The translations under genes were made by a program, and so were the position numbers. The notes under the pieces were generated by a model. It did no database searches, was not told the origin of the DNA, and was given only the letters and a program-made list of their open reading frames with translations. A stretch of DNA of 64,000 bases from Lottia gigantea (taxonomy: Eukaryota; Mollusca; Gastropoda; Lottiidae), in the NCBI RefSeq assembly GCF_000327385.1, contig NW_008707225.1, forward strand, positions 1,468,350 to 1,532,349, in the 5' to 3' direction. Of this stretch, positions 29,801 to 42,800 are shown one piece after another. Within the stretch, counting starts at the first letter, position 1. Each line of letters begins with the position of its first letter.

Positions 29801-32800
29801 GTATGCAATCTTTATCTTTTAATAGAAAATATTGAAATCCATAATTCTGTTAAGGCCTGCCATTTGTTGTGTCTGCTGCTATCTGTTTCAATTCATACCA
29901 TTAATGTCACTAGTCATTTATATTCTGATTTAGGATAATACAGTTCCTACAAGGTTAATGATTGTAATTGAATCAGTGGTTCAAGTCAGAATTAGAATAC
30001 AAACAGCCAAGAGATATAAATCTACTGAGCTAAATGTGTCTGTTATATTTTGTAAAGAATGATATAACTATAAATAGATGATAGATGATAGAAATATTCG
30101 ACATTCTATTCTTAAGTATTATAGTAGACATCTGATTAATACCAGCCTGACCTCTCAAATGGCTGGGTAGTTTTTTCCAATCTGATAAAAATCTGATTTG
30201 TTTCATGCCATCATGATACTTTGCTTATTCATGTGTTTGAATCCTTGACTTGTTGTGAATCATTGACTATCATTCTATATTTATCTTCTGTTCTTGATTC
30301 ACACTTTGTCATGGTAGAATGGCAGAAATCAATCATGCCAAAACAGGAGTTGACACAAACCTATCTGTTTATCCAACTCAGTGGCTCAACTAGATGGGTA
30401 GGGGACTGTGGACTTAATTGGGTTGGGTCTCCGCTCCATTTGTACAATTTTTCTGGGGATGGGGGCTCCTTTTAGGGGTTAGGGTGGGCTGACTTGGTTC
30501 AACCAGTCCTTTTGGTAGTTGAGCCACTGACCCAAATACCTAGAGACACTTGTTACTTCAAATAATTATAGCTACTCTGAACATCATACAATGACAAAAG
30601 GGATTGTGTTGGAGGACATTTCGGGCAAAACATACCATCCACTTTCAAATTGATCAGTATATTGATGAACTTTCTCTAAAAGTCAAGTATTTGTGTATCC
30701 TACTGATTGAAAAGGAAGAAATATAGCTGAAGATATGTTCAAATTTCTAACTGTTAACAGCTTGTTGTTATCATCCGACGCCATTATTTACAGATATCAA
30801 ATCTGAATAGCAGGAGTGTGCTCTGATTCTAACACAAGACTCAGAATATTCCTTTTAACCATTATATACTTTTGATTGTTTTAATAAGAAATATTATTTT
30901 GATCTGCACCTGAAAAAAAAATTACTTAAAAATGATGTGTGTTATAAAATTCTAGCTTATTGCCTTAGGACGAGGTTATACAAAACTCAGTAGAAAACCA
31001 GCTTCGATCAAGATAGAAAATCCTACTTTGAATTCAATTTCTGATGACTACACACTTTAATAGTTGATTATATACTTCCATTGCAAGTTAAAAAAAAATA
31101 AGCTTAATTACACATGACCAATTAATTATTTTCTCATACTTTACATTTACCAATTATTGTTAGAAATAGACAACTTTCAGGTTAAGGTACAGACTGGAGA
31201 TGGTGAAAACAGAAAATCTAAGTTACATGAAACCTGCTTGTAGAGCATGTATGGATTATGATAATGATGACAGACCTCATGCCCCAATCATTATCTGACC
31301 TATGTACATTGATATGGTAAATCTTATCAGCGTTTCTGATTAAAGACTATATATGTAACTCTAATCAGTAGTCAATTAGAATGTATGGCAATGAGCACTA
31401 TTATATTATAACATGGATCATATGGATATAACTATGTTGTTTGCCTTCGCTACGTTCATACAAATGAATCTGGAAGAAAGTATATATCTCAAATTGAAGG
31501 GACTTGCTATCTTTTATTATTTTGGTGAGGTCTTTGAGTAATTGCCCTTGTCTAGTTTAAATAAATCAAAATGAACTTGTGAATGTCCAAAAGCCTATTG
31601 TTTTGACCTGATTTGGTTTATTAACATTGATGCTTATTATGCATATTTGTGTGATAATGGATTGGTTTTCCTGATTATTCCAGTCGACCAAGATGTAAAT
31701 AGGTATGGATAATCAGGAAAGATCAATTCCAAAGGACCATCTGGTAGATCCAGGTAAATCTTAGTCATTATCCTTGTAAAAAAAAAGTTGTTTCTTCTTT
31801 TCTCACAAATTTTCATCATTATTTAGACTAAGAAATCATCTGTTATAAATAGTTCAGCTATTACACTGTACAAGTACTTTATGCATAGCTTACTCTAAAA
31901 AACATAGTTCATTAAGAAATTCTTTAACATTATACTATGATTGTTTTAGTATGAATGTGTTTTTTAAGTATGATTAAATTGATTAGTGAATGATGAGTTG
32001 TTCTGTACTGTTCTGAACTTATCTCTTTATATTTATACATCAATTGAAAACTTGCTAGTATGGTTTACTTATCTTTATAAAACAGGACAATCAAATTTAT
32101 TCAAAGGTTGTAAAGATGGATTCCCATTCCTTTGGAAAATTGGTGGCTAAAAATACATAATTGAATAACTTTTGAATTTCTGAATATGTAGACTTTTGAG
32201 ATGTATGTTGGGATGACTGACATAAGTTATGATCATGAGACAAAAAAAAACATTTGAGCTACAGGCTATTCACGGTTCCTTGACAAATCAGAACAGAGAA
32301 GACTTATGTCAGTGTTATGGCCAAATCTTTGTTCACATGATATCGTAGTTTATTTCATAGTTGAATAATGATAAGACATGAAACTCCTACTATTTAGAAC
32401 ATTATTTTTACCATTAATAAAATATTAATACATGATGGGTGAAGATATTAGTCCATCTGTTCCTAATTGATAATTATATGGTATTACTGTTTTCACTACA
32501 ATAACACTGCATACTGTTAAGTTTACTATGAGAATACTACAGTACAGTGGTTGATAGTGACTCATAACTTACATTATAGTAATTATAGTGGTTGTCTAGG
32601 TTACACAATTCACAATAAAAAAAATTACAAAAACTTGTCACTGTTATATTTGTAGAATAATTTTTTATTGCTTCCTTTTCTTTTGATACTTACATAAATG
32701 AACACTGACTACTTACACTTGAATAAAAGATCATGTTCTTTTGAAAATTGACCCCTGACCCCTAAAGGACCAACATTCATTATATGATCTTTGCTTTATC

Positions 32801-35800
32801 ATGGATTTGATGTTACAATATCTATCCTATCCTGTAGTTTAATTTGTTAAAATAGTTTGTGAATGTAAAATCTACATAATAGACTAAAATCAACCCTGAT
32901 TGTCTGTATGCAAATGCTTTACAATATTTCATTAGTGTACATTTATTCGGCCCATTTGGATAAGTTTTCATTTTTCGATATTGAATTTAAGATTTGATCT
33001 AAATATGTCATTGTGGTGGTTTTGGGCAATGGATGGCAGAATGCTAATGAAATTTTGATCTTGTTAGTTAATGAATGCATGAATTGCAAAAAAAAACCTG
33101 ATGGCATACTAGTACCTAGATGATCAGCATTTTTGCTTATTGTATTAAATTGAATGGGATAAAATATTATTTTGTTAGTTTTGAAATGTTTTATTATTGT
33201 AAATTTGAAGTTGAAGATTTTGTGTGATGTTAATTGTTATTATGTTACTAGGTTGTTAAGAAATGCACTAAATATTTTTATTGATTAAAATAATGAACAT
33301 GATCAACTAACCTATTAGATTTAAGGAATGATTATTTTACTACTTATTGAAATAGATAAAAACAAAATGGAATTGTTATATATTCTGAAGAAAGTTTGTT
33401 TTCTGTTTCAGTTTTGGATTTGATCTACTGGAGAGATGTAAGAAAAACTGGAGTGGTGTTTGGTAGCATGATGTTTCTACTCCTGTCTCTTGCCTTCTTC
33501 TCAGTGTTAAGCGTTGTAGCTTATCTGTCATTGGCATTGCTTACTGTTACACTTAGTTTCCGAGTGTACAAAAACATCATGGGAGCTGTACAGAAGAGCA
33601 ATGAGGGACATCCTTTCAAGTGAGTGAAATTAATACATTATACTTCATAAATCTATTCTTAATAAGTATTTCTCTAAATTTAATGAGATTAAATGATGAT
33701 AAAATATATAATGTAGCTACACCCATTCTGAATATGAACCATAGAGAAAATGTCAGTTTACCATGCCTTGTTTACCTGCTGTTTAGGATGTTCTTATATT
33801 TATATTTGTCCCCTAGTCATTTATTAAGTTATTAGAAGGTTAATACTTAATAGTATATGAGGTATGAGAGAAAAATACCAGTTTGTCCAAGAATTGTCTC
33901 ATGATGAACTTATAATTAGCTAATAAAATAGTGATTGTTATGATCAATAGGTCAGTTGGTTGACATTATCAGGTCTTACACTTTTCCCTTAGGGAGCTAA
34001 CATCATTTGAAAATGTCTTTTTACTGCTCAAAAGAGCTGAAGACCAATCAACAAAGTTATATTTACTTAGTTAAGTATTTAGTTTCCAAAAAAGAAACAA
34101 GAGAAAGATTTTTAATTTATAAAAAGTTTTAACCTATTAAAAAAAAAAAAAAAAGGATTAATTAGCTAAATTATATAAAGAGTGTAGCAAGATTAACTTT
34201 TAAAGTTTTTTCAATAAAGCTGAAACCTTACTTAAAGGCTTGCTAAATAAAGGAAACATACCTGGTGGGTTATAATTATGATAAATAGAAGAAGTGGAGT
34301 ATAATTATATAATTAACATTGTGATATAACCAGACCTGTATTCTATCTATAATCAATGGAATGCCAGTAGAGATCTGAAACTATAAATAAACCTAATTCT
34401 ATCACTATTACCCTCAATAGAAAATCAATTAGCTCACTCTCAAGTCAAGTCTGTATAATGTAGAACATTAATAAAAATTTAGTTTACTGCAACTATCCAG
34501 TAGAAGTTTTTCTTTTCAATTCTGACCTAATAGGTTGTGAAGGTCATTGTACTGCCATATTGCTAATATTTATTAGAACATGATATTCATTTTCGTTTAA
34601 TATCAGTACCTTGCATGAACCTTCACTAGAATCTGTTGTTTCCATTTGTAGTGGTGTTTGAAATTTTGTTATTTTTAAATGAATAGGCTCTATTATTTTG
34701 TTTATCTCCTAAACCCAATTTGGACTTAACACTATTCTAGAAATATTCACTTCCCTTGAACAATTTCTTTAAAAAATTGTCAGTTTTTATCCTTGACCTG
34801 CCCCAATAAACTTATAAAGTTTTCAACCAAACAGTTTCACAGCTTAATTCAAGTCATGAAGATAAGTTGTTGAGTCAATAGAATTTTCTTCTTCTTCAAG
34901 TAATTCATGTATAAATGACCCAGACACATTATAAGAATAATGACTTAGCTAGAATCATGATATTGATAGTGATAGATTCTTTAGGGATATACTTTAAACT
35001 CTTAATCGACTTACCTAATTAACTGAAATTAAGGAGCTGTATATTAGCTGTATTATTATTGCTAACAAATTTGTTTTTAAGTGTAAAAAATAATCTGAGA
35101 AGAGTTTAATTTAGCAATGGTTAAATAATATTAGCTTTAGCTAATGTACTGCATTAAGAAGCTGCAAAATATCTTTGAAACTGCTAAATTTATTATGAGT
35201 GGGGACCGTTGCAAAGAAATCATACCATCCAAATTTATCCTTACTGCAAACTGATCATATTGAAAAAGGTTTAATTATCAATTTTCAGATATTTTTGGTG
35301 AAACAGTAGGGTATATGGTGATATTTGAATCTACTGATGTCAACAATGAAATTTATTTTTTTGAAAATATTTCAGGCAGTATCTTGAAGCTGACTTAGAA
35401 TTACCAGAAGATAAAGTTAAACCAGCAGTGGAGACTATTTTAAGTCATATTAATTGTACTGCTAAAGAAGTGAGACGATTATTTCTGATTGAAGACTTAG
35501 TTGATAGTATCAAGGTATAATCTAGTTCTAATCTTATTATATATAGATTCTATTATAGAATAAATACATTATTTTTATTACTAGCAATCATTCCCTTATT
35601 ATTATTGTTTATGTTGTTAGGCGTACCCACCAAAACTCTCATTTCATTACATTTCTATCAATAAATTTTCCATGTCTTACATTTCAAAAACATTTCAGAT
35701 AATTGTTCATCATTATCATTATATTACATAGTATTAAAGGGACAGATGTGCAATTTTGGAGGTTGATTTGAGTCCTGAATGTATGTACATTTCAAGACAA

Positions 35801-37810
35801 ATCAGTAATATGTCAATATATTTCATTACATTTCAAGACAAATCAGTAATATGTCAATATATTTCATTACATTTCAAGACAAATCAGTAATATGTCAATA
35901 TATTTCATTACATTTCAAGACAAATCAGTAATATGTCAATATATTTCATTACATTTCAAGACAAATCAGTAATATGTCAACATATTTCATTACATTTCAA
36001 GACAAATCAGTAATATGTCAATATATTTCATTACATTTCAAGACAAATCAGTAATATGTCAACATATTTCATTACATTTCAAGACAAATCAGTAATATGT
36101 CAATATATTTCATTACATTTCAAGTAGGATGTCATTATATTTAATTACATTTCAAGACAAATCAGGATGTCTTTCATTACATATTAAAACCAAAGAGGAC
36201 GTTCTTGGTTCCAATATATTTCATTATATTTCAGGATGAATTAGTAGAATGTCAATATATTTAATTACATTTAAAAAAAAAAACAATAGGGTACCATCGT
36301 AAATGTATGAAAAGTCTTTCATTTCAATTCAATATGATATGTGTGCTAAAAATACATTTTCTCATATAATTAATTTATGTTTAGAATAAAGAAGTTTTCT
36401 TGCAGATTATTGAAAAATTTTGAATTATTTGTTTTTACAGTTTGGAATTCTTCTCTGGTTGTTGACTTATATTGGTTCATGGTTTAATGGTATGACTTTG
36501 ATCATCTTAGGTAAGGCTATTTGAATTATAACATCAGGAATTCACATTTCATCAGAAAAAGATAATGTTTTATACATAATAAATAGCTTTGTCTATGAGT
36601 ATTTTACCATGCATTCAATATATTAAGATTACTTGTGACACTTTGCAGTTAATCATTTTCTTTTTTGTTGAATTCTGAATCAATTTTCCATTATCTGAAA
36701 TACCTATTTATATTTTTCAGGTGTTGTTGCTATTTTCACCTTACCTAAAGTCTACGAAACTTACAAGGTATGAATATTTCTCCAAATAATCAGTTGACTT
36801 GATTTTTGACTGCTTAGTCAATATCCAGTTCGGAGCTCAAATTCTCCATAAGTTTGATCAGAAGAATGGTAGAGGGACTTGCGCGCCATTTTAGGGGGTT
36901 GATTTGAGTATTGAATATATGTACATAGTCTTCAGAACTACTAGAAATATATGAAAATTCCTTCAAAAATATCACAACTAGGAGTTTCTTTAGAATTCTA
37001 TTTCTATAGTTGTCTTTTCTATTTATGGCAGTGTCTCAAGAAAAGACAACTCTTCTTTTACCTTTAAACATGGATAATTCTTGACCCACATGGATTTGAA
37101 AGCTGTAAACACTAATACTGATCGGTTTAGCTAAAAAAAAATCCGGTTTCTGAAACTAAGGCATGATTGGTCAAAAAAAATGGCCCATCTGTCCCTTCAA
37201 TTTATTCTACATATTTCATTAAGATATCAGATATTTATGTACATATGCATGTTTGATATTTGATTTAATTATATTTTTTTTCCCTCTTTTATAGGTTCAG
37301 ATTGATAACTATGTTGGTATGGCAACAACTCAAATAAATAAAGTCATGACTCAGTAAGTTACCATTAAATAACAATATCAATCTATATTGGTGTTTAAAT
37401 TTCTGCAATATGAAATAAAACAATCTATATTTGACTAGTACCATGTAAAACAGCTAATGTTCCTTCCCTTTGAGAAACAATCCTGGAGCTTTGGTTACAG
37501 CTTGCTTATAAACCAAGATCAAGATACATTGGAAATGATAAAAAACTACAATAATGCTGCTTTACTGACAAAATTTGCCTCATGTGACACTGCATGATTT
37601 ATCTTCATAAGCCTTATCTGGAATAGATAAGCAGGATGTAAAAACTCTATTAATTTTGATTATATGTATCCATTCATATGAGATATTACATATCAAGTAA
37701 AGAGTAGAGTAAAAAAAATTTCTTCAGCGTTTTAAATTACCAAATGTCTTTCTTATTACAGAGTTCAAGAAAAAGTACCATTTTTGAAGAAAAAGGCCAA
37801 GACCCAGTAA
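20811..37810 (+). CDS. RTN: Reticulon, ER-membrane-shaping protein (long isoform)
   Basis: Bends ER membrane into tubules through two hydrophobic hairpins. Exon 1, 20811-21264, encodes an acidic, Pro/Ser-rich cytosolic N-terminus (151 codons, [10 protein letters not shown] start). The reticulon domain is on exons 33412-33619, 35376-35514, 36441-36510, 36721-36767, 37295-37353 and 37762-37810, all in phase: [20 protein letters not shown], hairpin 1 (about 33460-33570), the ~66-residue loop with GHPFK and [16 protein letters not shown], hairpin 2 ([31 protein letters not shown]), ending KKKAKTQ, a KxKxx-type ER retrieval signal. Without microexons the product is ~341 aa; three candidate microexons and an alternative first exon lie in the 12-kb intron 21265-33411. 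Start choice: first ATG of a well-formed exon after the promoter-like region. Paralogue number within the RTN family cannot be assigned. Confidence 0.95.
22320..22349 (+). other. Candidate reticulon microexon A (30 nt)
   Basis: Flanked by ttcttatag and G|gtgaat, open in the shared phase 1 and adding [10 protein letters not shown] between the N-terminal and reticulon-domain exons. It keeps frame whether included or skipped. Supported by splice signals and phase only. Confidence 0.5.
23857..23886 (+). other. Candidate reticulon microexon B (30 nt)
   Basis: Acceptor tattttctag and donor AGAG|gtgagt are both strong; it is open in phase 1 and adds [10 protein letters not shown]. Same length and phase as microexon A, so the two could be cassette or mutually exclusive exons. 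Confidence 0.6.
26022..26057 (+). other. Candidate reticulon microexon C (36 nt)
   Basis: Acceptor catttaacag and donor TTTCA|gtaagt bound an open 36-nt segment in the same phase, adding [12 protein letters not shown], an acidic/aromatic peptide. Frame is preserved with or without it. Confidence 0.5.
26802..26886 (+). CDS. RTN: Alternative first coding exon of reticulon (short isoform)
   Basis: ATG at 26802 opens [20 protein letters not shown] and ends with CAATGTG|gtatgt in phase 1, exactly the phase of the 33412 reticulon-domain exon, giving ...SPFQC then VLDLIYW. An in-frame TAG lies six codons upstream of the ATG, so this is a start exon rather than an internal one. The product would be ~218 aa, the size of vertebrate RTN 'C' isoforms made from internal promoters. 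The family precedent is strong, but there is no transcript evidence here. Confidence 0.72.
27543..27894 (+). mobile_element. AAAGGGACA-family MITE-like element (copy 1)
   Basis: Shares with the 61.75-kb copy the stretch running from 'gttcacagctcac' through 'gtgtccagaattatc', 'gacatatatagaaata' and 'gaagtctatttacatattt' to a terminal 'tttgtcccttta'. The left boundary is approximate and diverged. Confidence 0.6.
28890..29045. repeat. GC-richer patch, probable old repeat fragment
   Basis: A block noticeably richer in G+C than its surroundings (contains gggccggatccc and atggcgccgccc). A 60-codon minus-strand frame covers it but resembles no protein I recognise. It may be a transposon fragment or an unmethylated/regulatory patch; undecided. 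Confidence 0.3.
29636..29720. repeat. SINE-like fragment
   Basis: Contains 'aggatgtgcacgttaaagatccct', a phrase I associate with dispersed short repeats of marine invertebrates. No tRNA-like head was found, so this is a weak call. Confidence 0.3.
30378..30530. mobile_element. 153-bp foldback/MITE with perfect 15-bp terminal inverted repeats
   Basis: Left end TCAGTGGCTCAACTA (30378-30392) is the exact reverse complement of the right end TAGTTGAGCCACTGA (30516-30530). The interior is G-rich with runs of GGG. No coding capacity and no clear target-site duplication. Confidence 0.7.
35739..35790 (-). mobile_element. Truncated AAAGGGACA-family end (copy 2)
   Basis: 'aaagggacagatgtgcaattttggaggttgatttgag' matches the terminus of the 36.87-kb copy. 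The rest of the element is replaced by the adjoining 41-bp tandem array. Confidence 0.6.
35786..36290. repeat. 41-bp tandem array in a reticulon intron
   Basis: About eight near-identical head-to-tail 41-bp units (core catttcaagacaaatcagta) followed by degenerate copies. Starts are spaced 41 bp (35788, 35829, ...). It begins exactly where the truncated AAAGGGACA element stops. Unlike the separase arrays it does not contain a copy of either splice junction. Confidence 0.9.
36869..37200 (-). mobile_element. AAAGGGACA-family MITE-like element (copy 3)
   Basis: Bounded by 'agagggacttgcgcgccattt' and 'atggcccatctgtcccttc', imperfect inverted repeats of each other. The interior is the reverse complement of the 61.75-kb copy (for example 'tgtctcaagaaaaga', 'tacatagtcttcagaac'). 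Confidence 0.7.
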
Positions 37811-39100
37811 ATGTTAGAATAAATACTTTATAATATTTTATATTATGTCACACTGTGCTTAAAGTATCAGTTAAACCTAGTTTTTTTATAAATAAGTTCA
37901 TTTTGCTGGATTTATTTTCTGCCTTATATTAACCACCTAAATTTTTTCATAACTTTGAAAGTCAGTAATGTGTTTGCTAAATTATTGCTGGGCTAGGTTT
38001 ATTTTGGAAACGAGGGGAAATAACTGGATTTGTTTGAAAACATTTGAAATTAAAAAAAAAATTGGAAAGTGTGACTACAGAGAGAATAGAATGAATTGTG
38101 AATTTTTTTTATAAATTTGACTTGAAGCTTTTAAACTCCCTAGTATTATATATTTAAATTTCATTTGTAAATCAATGTTTGTTACATCACTTCATATGGC
38201 ATGTTTTAAATCTAAAACTTATTTGAATTGTATTTTGTTCAGTAGAGATCTCAATGCAATATTTTATTTTAGTCTGTCCTTCAGTTAAGTTTGTCAAACA
38301 GCATGTTTCAATTTTGACAAACATAAATTAGAATAGGTTATGGCTGTGGGAATGATTTTTTTTTTTTTTTTTTGTGATAATCAGATTAATTAATTAATGT
38401 TCATTAAGAACTAATTGCTGTAATTAGTAAGATGATGTGTATTATAGGTTTTGTTATAAACATATTGTATATTCATTTGCTTTTCGCTTATTTATAACAT
38501 CAATAAAATTCAAGTACTGAGTACTTAAAATCTTAGAAAGTTACCTTCATAGAGGAAATAGTTTGGATGTATAAACAGATTTGAGATTATCAAGTAGCGA
38601 GTTATTATTTTTGTTTGTTTGAATTGTTTTAGTTTTTTTGGACTTTACACTTATTATTCTTGAATATTGTAATGTTATTCATATATCATTCAATGTAGAT
38701 TTCTATATTATGCTTGTAAATTTTAATATTAATACATTTCCTATTGAAATAATCTCAATGTTTTACACACTGTATTGTAAGTTTAATATTGTAAACCTAT
38801 CTCACATCCCAACTTTAATAATTACTGCTCAAAAACTCATCACTTTCTCATTAATATTAACAGCCAAAATTTTAAAACTTTTTTCCCAAGATTTAGACAG
38901 GGTTTTTATAGAATTGAACATCTTAAAATTGAATATGTATCAGTGTACTATATCAAAATAAAATGCTTTCCTGTAGTGTGTATATTCATTCTCTCTTGAC
39001 ACTGCTTGTTATAAAAATGTGCTCCACTACTATGTTACCTGTTTCCAGTATGGGCTAGTTTTCTGTATACTGAATAAATGTAATTTAAATTCTAGTGAAT
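37811..39100 (+). other. Reticulon 3'UTR
   Basis: AT-rich sequence after the reticulon stop with candidate AATAAA signals at about 38501, 38957-38962 and 39073-39078. A 107-codon frame at 38638-38961 is a chance AT-rich opening. A run of T lies at ~38358-38377. Confidence 0.6.
39073..39078 (+). terminator. Reticulon distal polyadenylation signal
   Basis: AATAAA, the last good hexamer before the convergent separase 3' region. An alternative proximal signal is at 38957-38962. Confidence 0.45.
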
Positions 39101-39375
39101 TCTTCATTCTGAGTACTTTTCACTCTTCTTTCCCTACATGACCTCATGTAATCTTTGTATCAAGGTAGAAAGATACCCTGCTTTTATCATATAACCTGTC
39201 TAAATATTTTACAATTCGAGAAAAAAAGGAATCCATTTGTTCTGAAGGTTGTTCTTAGGCCTTGGAAATTGAAATGGGTTTCTAAATTCCCACAACCGTT
39301 TGATAAGGCAAATAATAAATTAAAGAGTTTTTTATTATTATTTAACTTGGAGAAAAAAAACCTCCATACACAAGA

Positions 39376-39392
39376 TTTATTTCATATTTATT
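39376..39392 (-). terminator. Separase polyadenylation signals
   Basis: TTTATT at 39376-39381 and 39387-39392 read AATAAA on the minus strand, ~500 nt beyond the separase stop. The reticulon and separase 3' ends are therefore convergent with ~0.3 kb between signals. Confidence 0.5.
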
Positions 39393-39888
39393 AACTTTCA
39401 ATACATGCACAATAGTTATAAATACAATGTACACAAATACAATAATATCCAAAATAATAAAAATAATGAGGGTTGCTTGATTGGGGAGTTCTGCACATTC
39501 GGGATTCATGGAATCAACCAGTTATTCAAAAAAAAAAAAACAAACAAATTGGAACAGGGTTCAGAATATTTAAAAAAAAATAGCATTTGTGTAGACAGAA
39601 TTAGATGGGAAAATTTTGAATGTATGTGACATCTGCTTCCATACTGTTGGATTTGAGGCTAGAATTGGAACAGACAGAACCTGATCAGAACTCTTCAATC
39701 AAATTCACCCATATTATCCACAATTTCAAAAATCAGGAACAAGTAATATGATCCCAAATATGAATATAGTGAATTTAACATTTCTGTCAATATGTCTGAA
39801 TATAAGATCTAAAGGAGCAAGTAGACAATGAAATAGAAATACACATCAGTAAACATTATAACAACAATTTGATAATTTATATGTCTTG

Positions 39889-42800
39889 TTATTTTCTTAT
39901 AAAAACTGGTAAACCATAGACTATAGGTGCTGAACCAGTTAAATATAATAAACGACAGGCTTGTCTTGCTTTACATACAACCTGTAATATACTGGTTCCT
40001 GGTTCAGATTCTAACCATGTATCTAATAAACATTTACAAAATCTATCTATCTCTTTATCTGTTACATTCCATAAATTACCAACAACACACGGACTGAAAT
40101 AATAAAACAAATTATTTCTAGAGGGAATGTTTCCATATCTTCATTGGACAAATATCTTCTGGTGTACATTCCATTTGATAGAGGGCCTCAGAGATAAGGT
40201 ACTGTTCAAACTTTATTTGCCTCTCCATAAAACCTTCAAAATAATCCATTGTATACAAACCATGACATTAATACTAACATGAAGCTCTATAAGATGACAA
40301 CAGCATTACATTTTATTTCACAAAAGTGTAATGGGCTAATCAACAAAGAGTTCTTTGTATCAAATCCATCTTAACATTTTGGTGGTGCTTGATTGTTGAG
40401 ATATGCTCGAGATTCATTGAATCAACTAGAAGTTTAATAAAACAAGTCGAAACAAAGTTCAGAATGCCTTCCATGAGTGACATAAAAGCAGAACTTCAAT
40501 AGGTGGAGAAAATGTGACATTGGGTTCCATACCCTTCTAGTGATAACTAGAATCGAACAGACGAACATGTTCAGAACTCACCAATCGAGGACAACCATTG
40601 ATGAACATTTAGACTACTTACCATCCAGCTAAGAAATAGTTCAGTACAGTACCACAAGCATCAAGTTGTCCTTTAGGTTTTAATAATCCACTACTACAAC
40701 CCATTAATAACACTGCAGCTTGACAATTTAATTTCTGTATTTCATCAGCTTGAAAATACTTTACACCATCTCCATGACCACAATAACTATAGAAATAAAA
40801 TTAATTAGTATCTTACGTCCTACTCTTCTAGTGAATATGGTAAGGTGTGCAATACTAGAAATCTTGCCTGGAGAAAAGGTATCCTTAATGTTTACAATCT
40901 ATTGATCTATATGAACTATTGATTTGTTGCCCCAACTGCATGATCAAACACTTTTTCCAGTTTGGTCAATCCAACCAACATTACTGGGGAAACTAAGGAG
41001 GAAACTAGACTGAAAATTCTGGAGGAACCATCTCTTAGATTCCAATTTATGTATTTTTGCCAATACCAAGCACATTACTGCTTATGTCTTGATTCTCATC
41101 TTCTCACCTTTAAATTTTTGTATATTGTACAATTCAATGTCTAATGACTGTTCAATTCCACTTTCCTGTGAAAAAGATACAATTTCATTTCATTAAAGTG
41201 AAAGTGAACTTACATAAAGAGATCATTTTGAGTAAGAGCCTCTATATACTGACTAGACATTGGTCTTTTACCAATAACTCCCTTCCAACCTTCTTTTCTG
41301 AATAAAATTAACATATATCATAAAACCTATATACTTGATGATAAACATATATGCACTATCCACATTGCTATTGCCATAGCGGGACATGGTAGGTTTTGTT
41401 TGTGAGGCAGGGCATGCTCAAATTTCCCCAAAATTTACCTACTGTTTATCATTCATTTGAGAATAAAACATCAATGAGCATATCATCACAGGACAAATAT
41501 AGTATACATGCTGTGAGTTTCAATATAAAACAAAACTTACTGGACATAAGATGACTCAAAGAATTGTTGAGTAGATGCGAGGTTATCATCAGGATTAATA
41601 ATATAATATGTTTTATTGATATCTATACCAGTAGTAAATATATTATGTTTATTAGTATTAATATAAGTCAATAATGTTGATAAAGTATATAGTGACGGTA
41701 CTCGACTAACACATTCATTACGTAATATATTTAAACTCTCCCATGGTAGATGTTGTATACTCTGAAATGTTAATATAAAATAACAATATAAAGACGTGTT
41801 ACATGCAGTGTGCAATGTGGGAAATTTTACCATTAGTGGCATTATTTTACTCTTTTGTGATTTCTAACTTCTAGAGGGATCATTAACGTGAACAACTTAT
41901 TGAAATCGGGAAGGTATTATCTTGACCTATGCTGGAATTAAACCCTGGACCTTCAGGTTAATGAGACATTTAACTCACTGAGCCAGCACGGCTCCACATA
42001 CATTTTTTAAATTGGTCTAACTTTAATGAAATTGAAGTTTAAACTAACCTTATCTAATATAAGAATAACATGATGATGTTGATAGTTGAATGATGATATT
42101 TGTTGTGAGATAGATTGTATATTTAATACTAGTGTTTTTAATAAATCTTTATCTGTGATGTTTAATACTATAGATAATAACTCAGCCAACTCAACACAAT
42201 TTAAATTATAACTTAATGGTAATATCACCTAGAACAATAGAAATATTTCACATCATTTTCACTTCATAATGAAGAATCATCTTAAACACATTTTGATCAG
42301 ATTATGATCGTTATCAAACCTGATACCAAAGAGGAAATGTAATGAAAAGTGCTTTATGTTTTGCTATTCTGCTCCTTATTGGACTGGCAATGCCATTCAA
42401 TATTAATTGAGGGATATTTTGCTGGAACATTTCACTAGCCTACTCTTAGTATCCATACAGTCAGATTCTGTCCAGCAGAAATCAAAGCTTTAAACATTTT
42501 CTACCTGTATAAGCTGTTTTTGATTCTCTGAAAATGAAAGAGATTCTATCAATTCCAGCAGGTTAATTTCTAACTGTTTATATTCTTCATTTATATCTAG
42601 TTGTCCTAATAATAAAACTTTTAATGATCCCAACCATAACTTCTCCATATCTTCTTGAAACAACTGAAATGAAACAAACATGTTACTTGGCCTGATTAGT
42701 GCAGCTTTTTGCTAATGGTAAGTACACTGAGTATAGCATGTGGATGGTTCTTCACTCAGGGTATAAAAACTTGGCCGATGAAGAATTAATTGCAAGAAAG

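Larger units (their letters stand above)
21265..33411 (+). other. Long reticulon intron region with dispersed repeats
   Basis: Roughly 12 kb of AT-rich sequence between the N-terminal and reticulon-domain exons. Besides the microexon candidates and the alternative first exon it holds a foldback element (30378-30530), an AAAGGGACA-family copy (about 27543-27894), a GC-richer patch (28890-29045), and a SINE-like fragment near 29640. No other gene is supported. Confidence 0.6.

Noticed and set aside
38638-38961. 107-codon frame after reticulon
   Set aside because: Ile/Leu/Asn-rich reading of AT-rich 3'UTR, overlapping a polyadenylation signal.
41900-41997. Functional tRNA gene
   Set aside because: Box A and box B are present but acceptor and anticodon stems do not pair well; a SINE head fits better.
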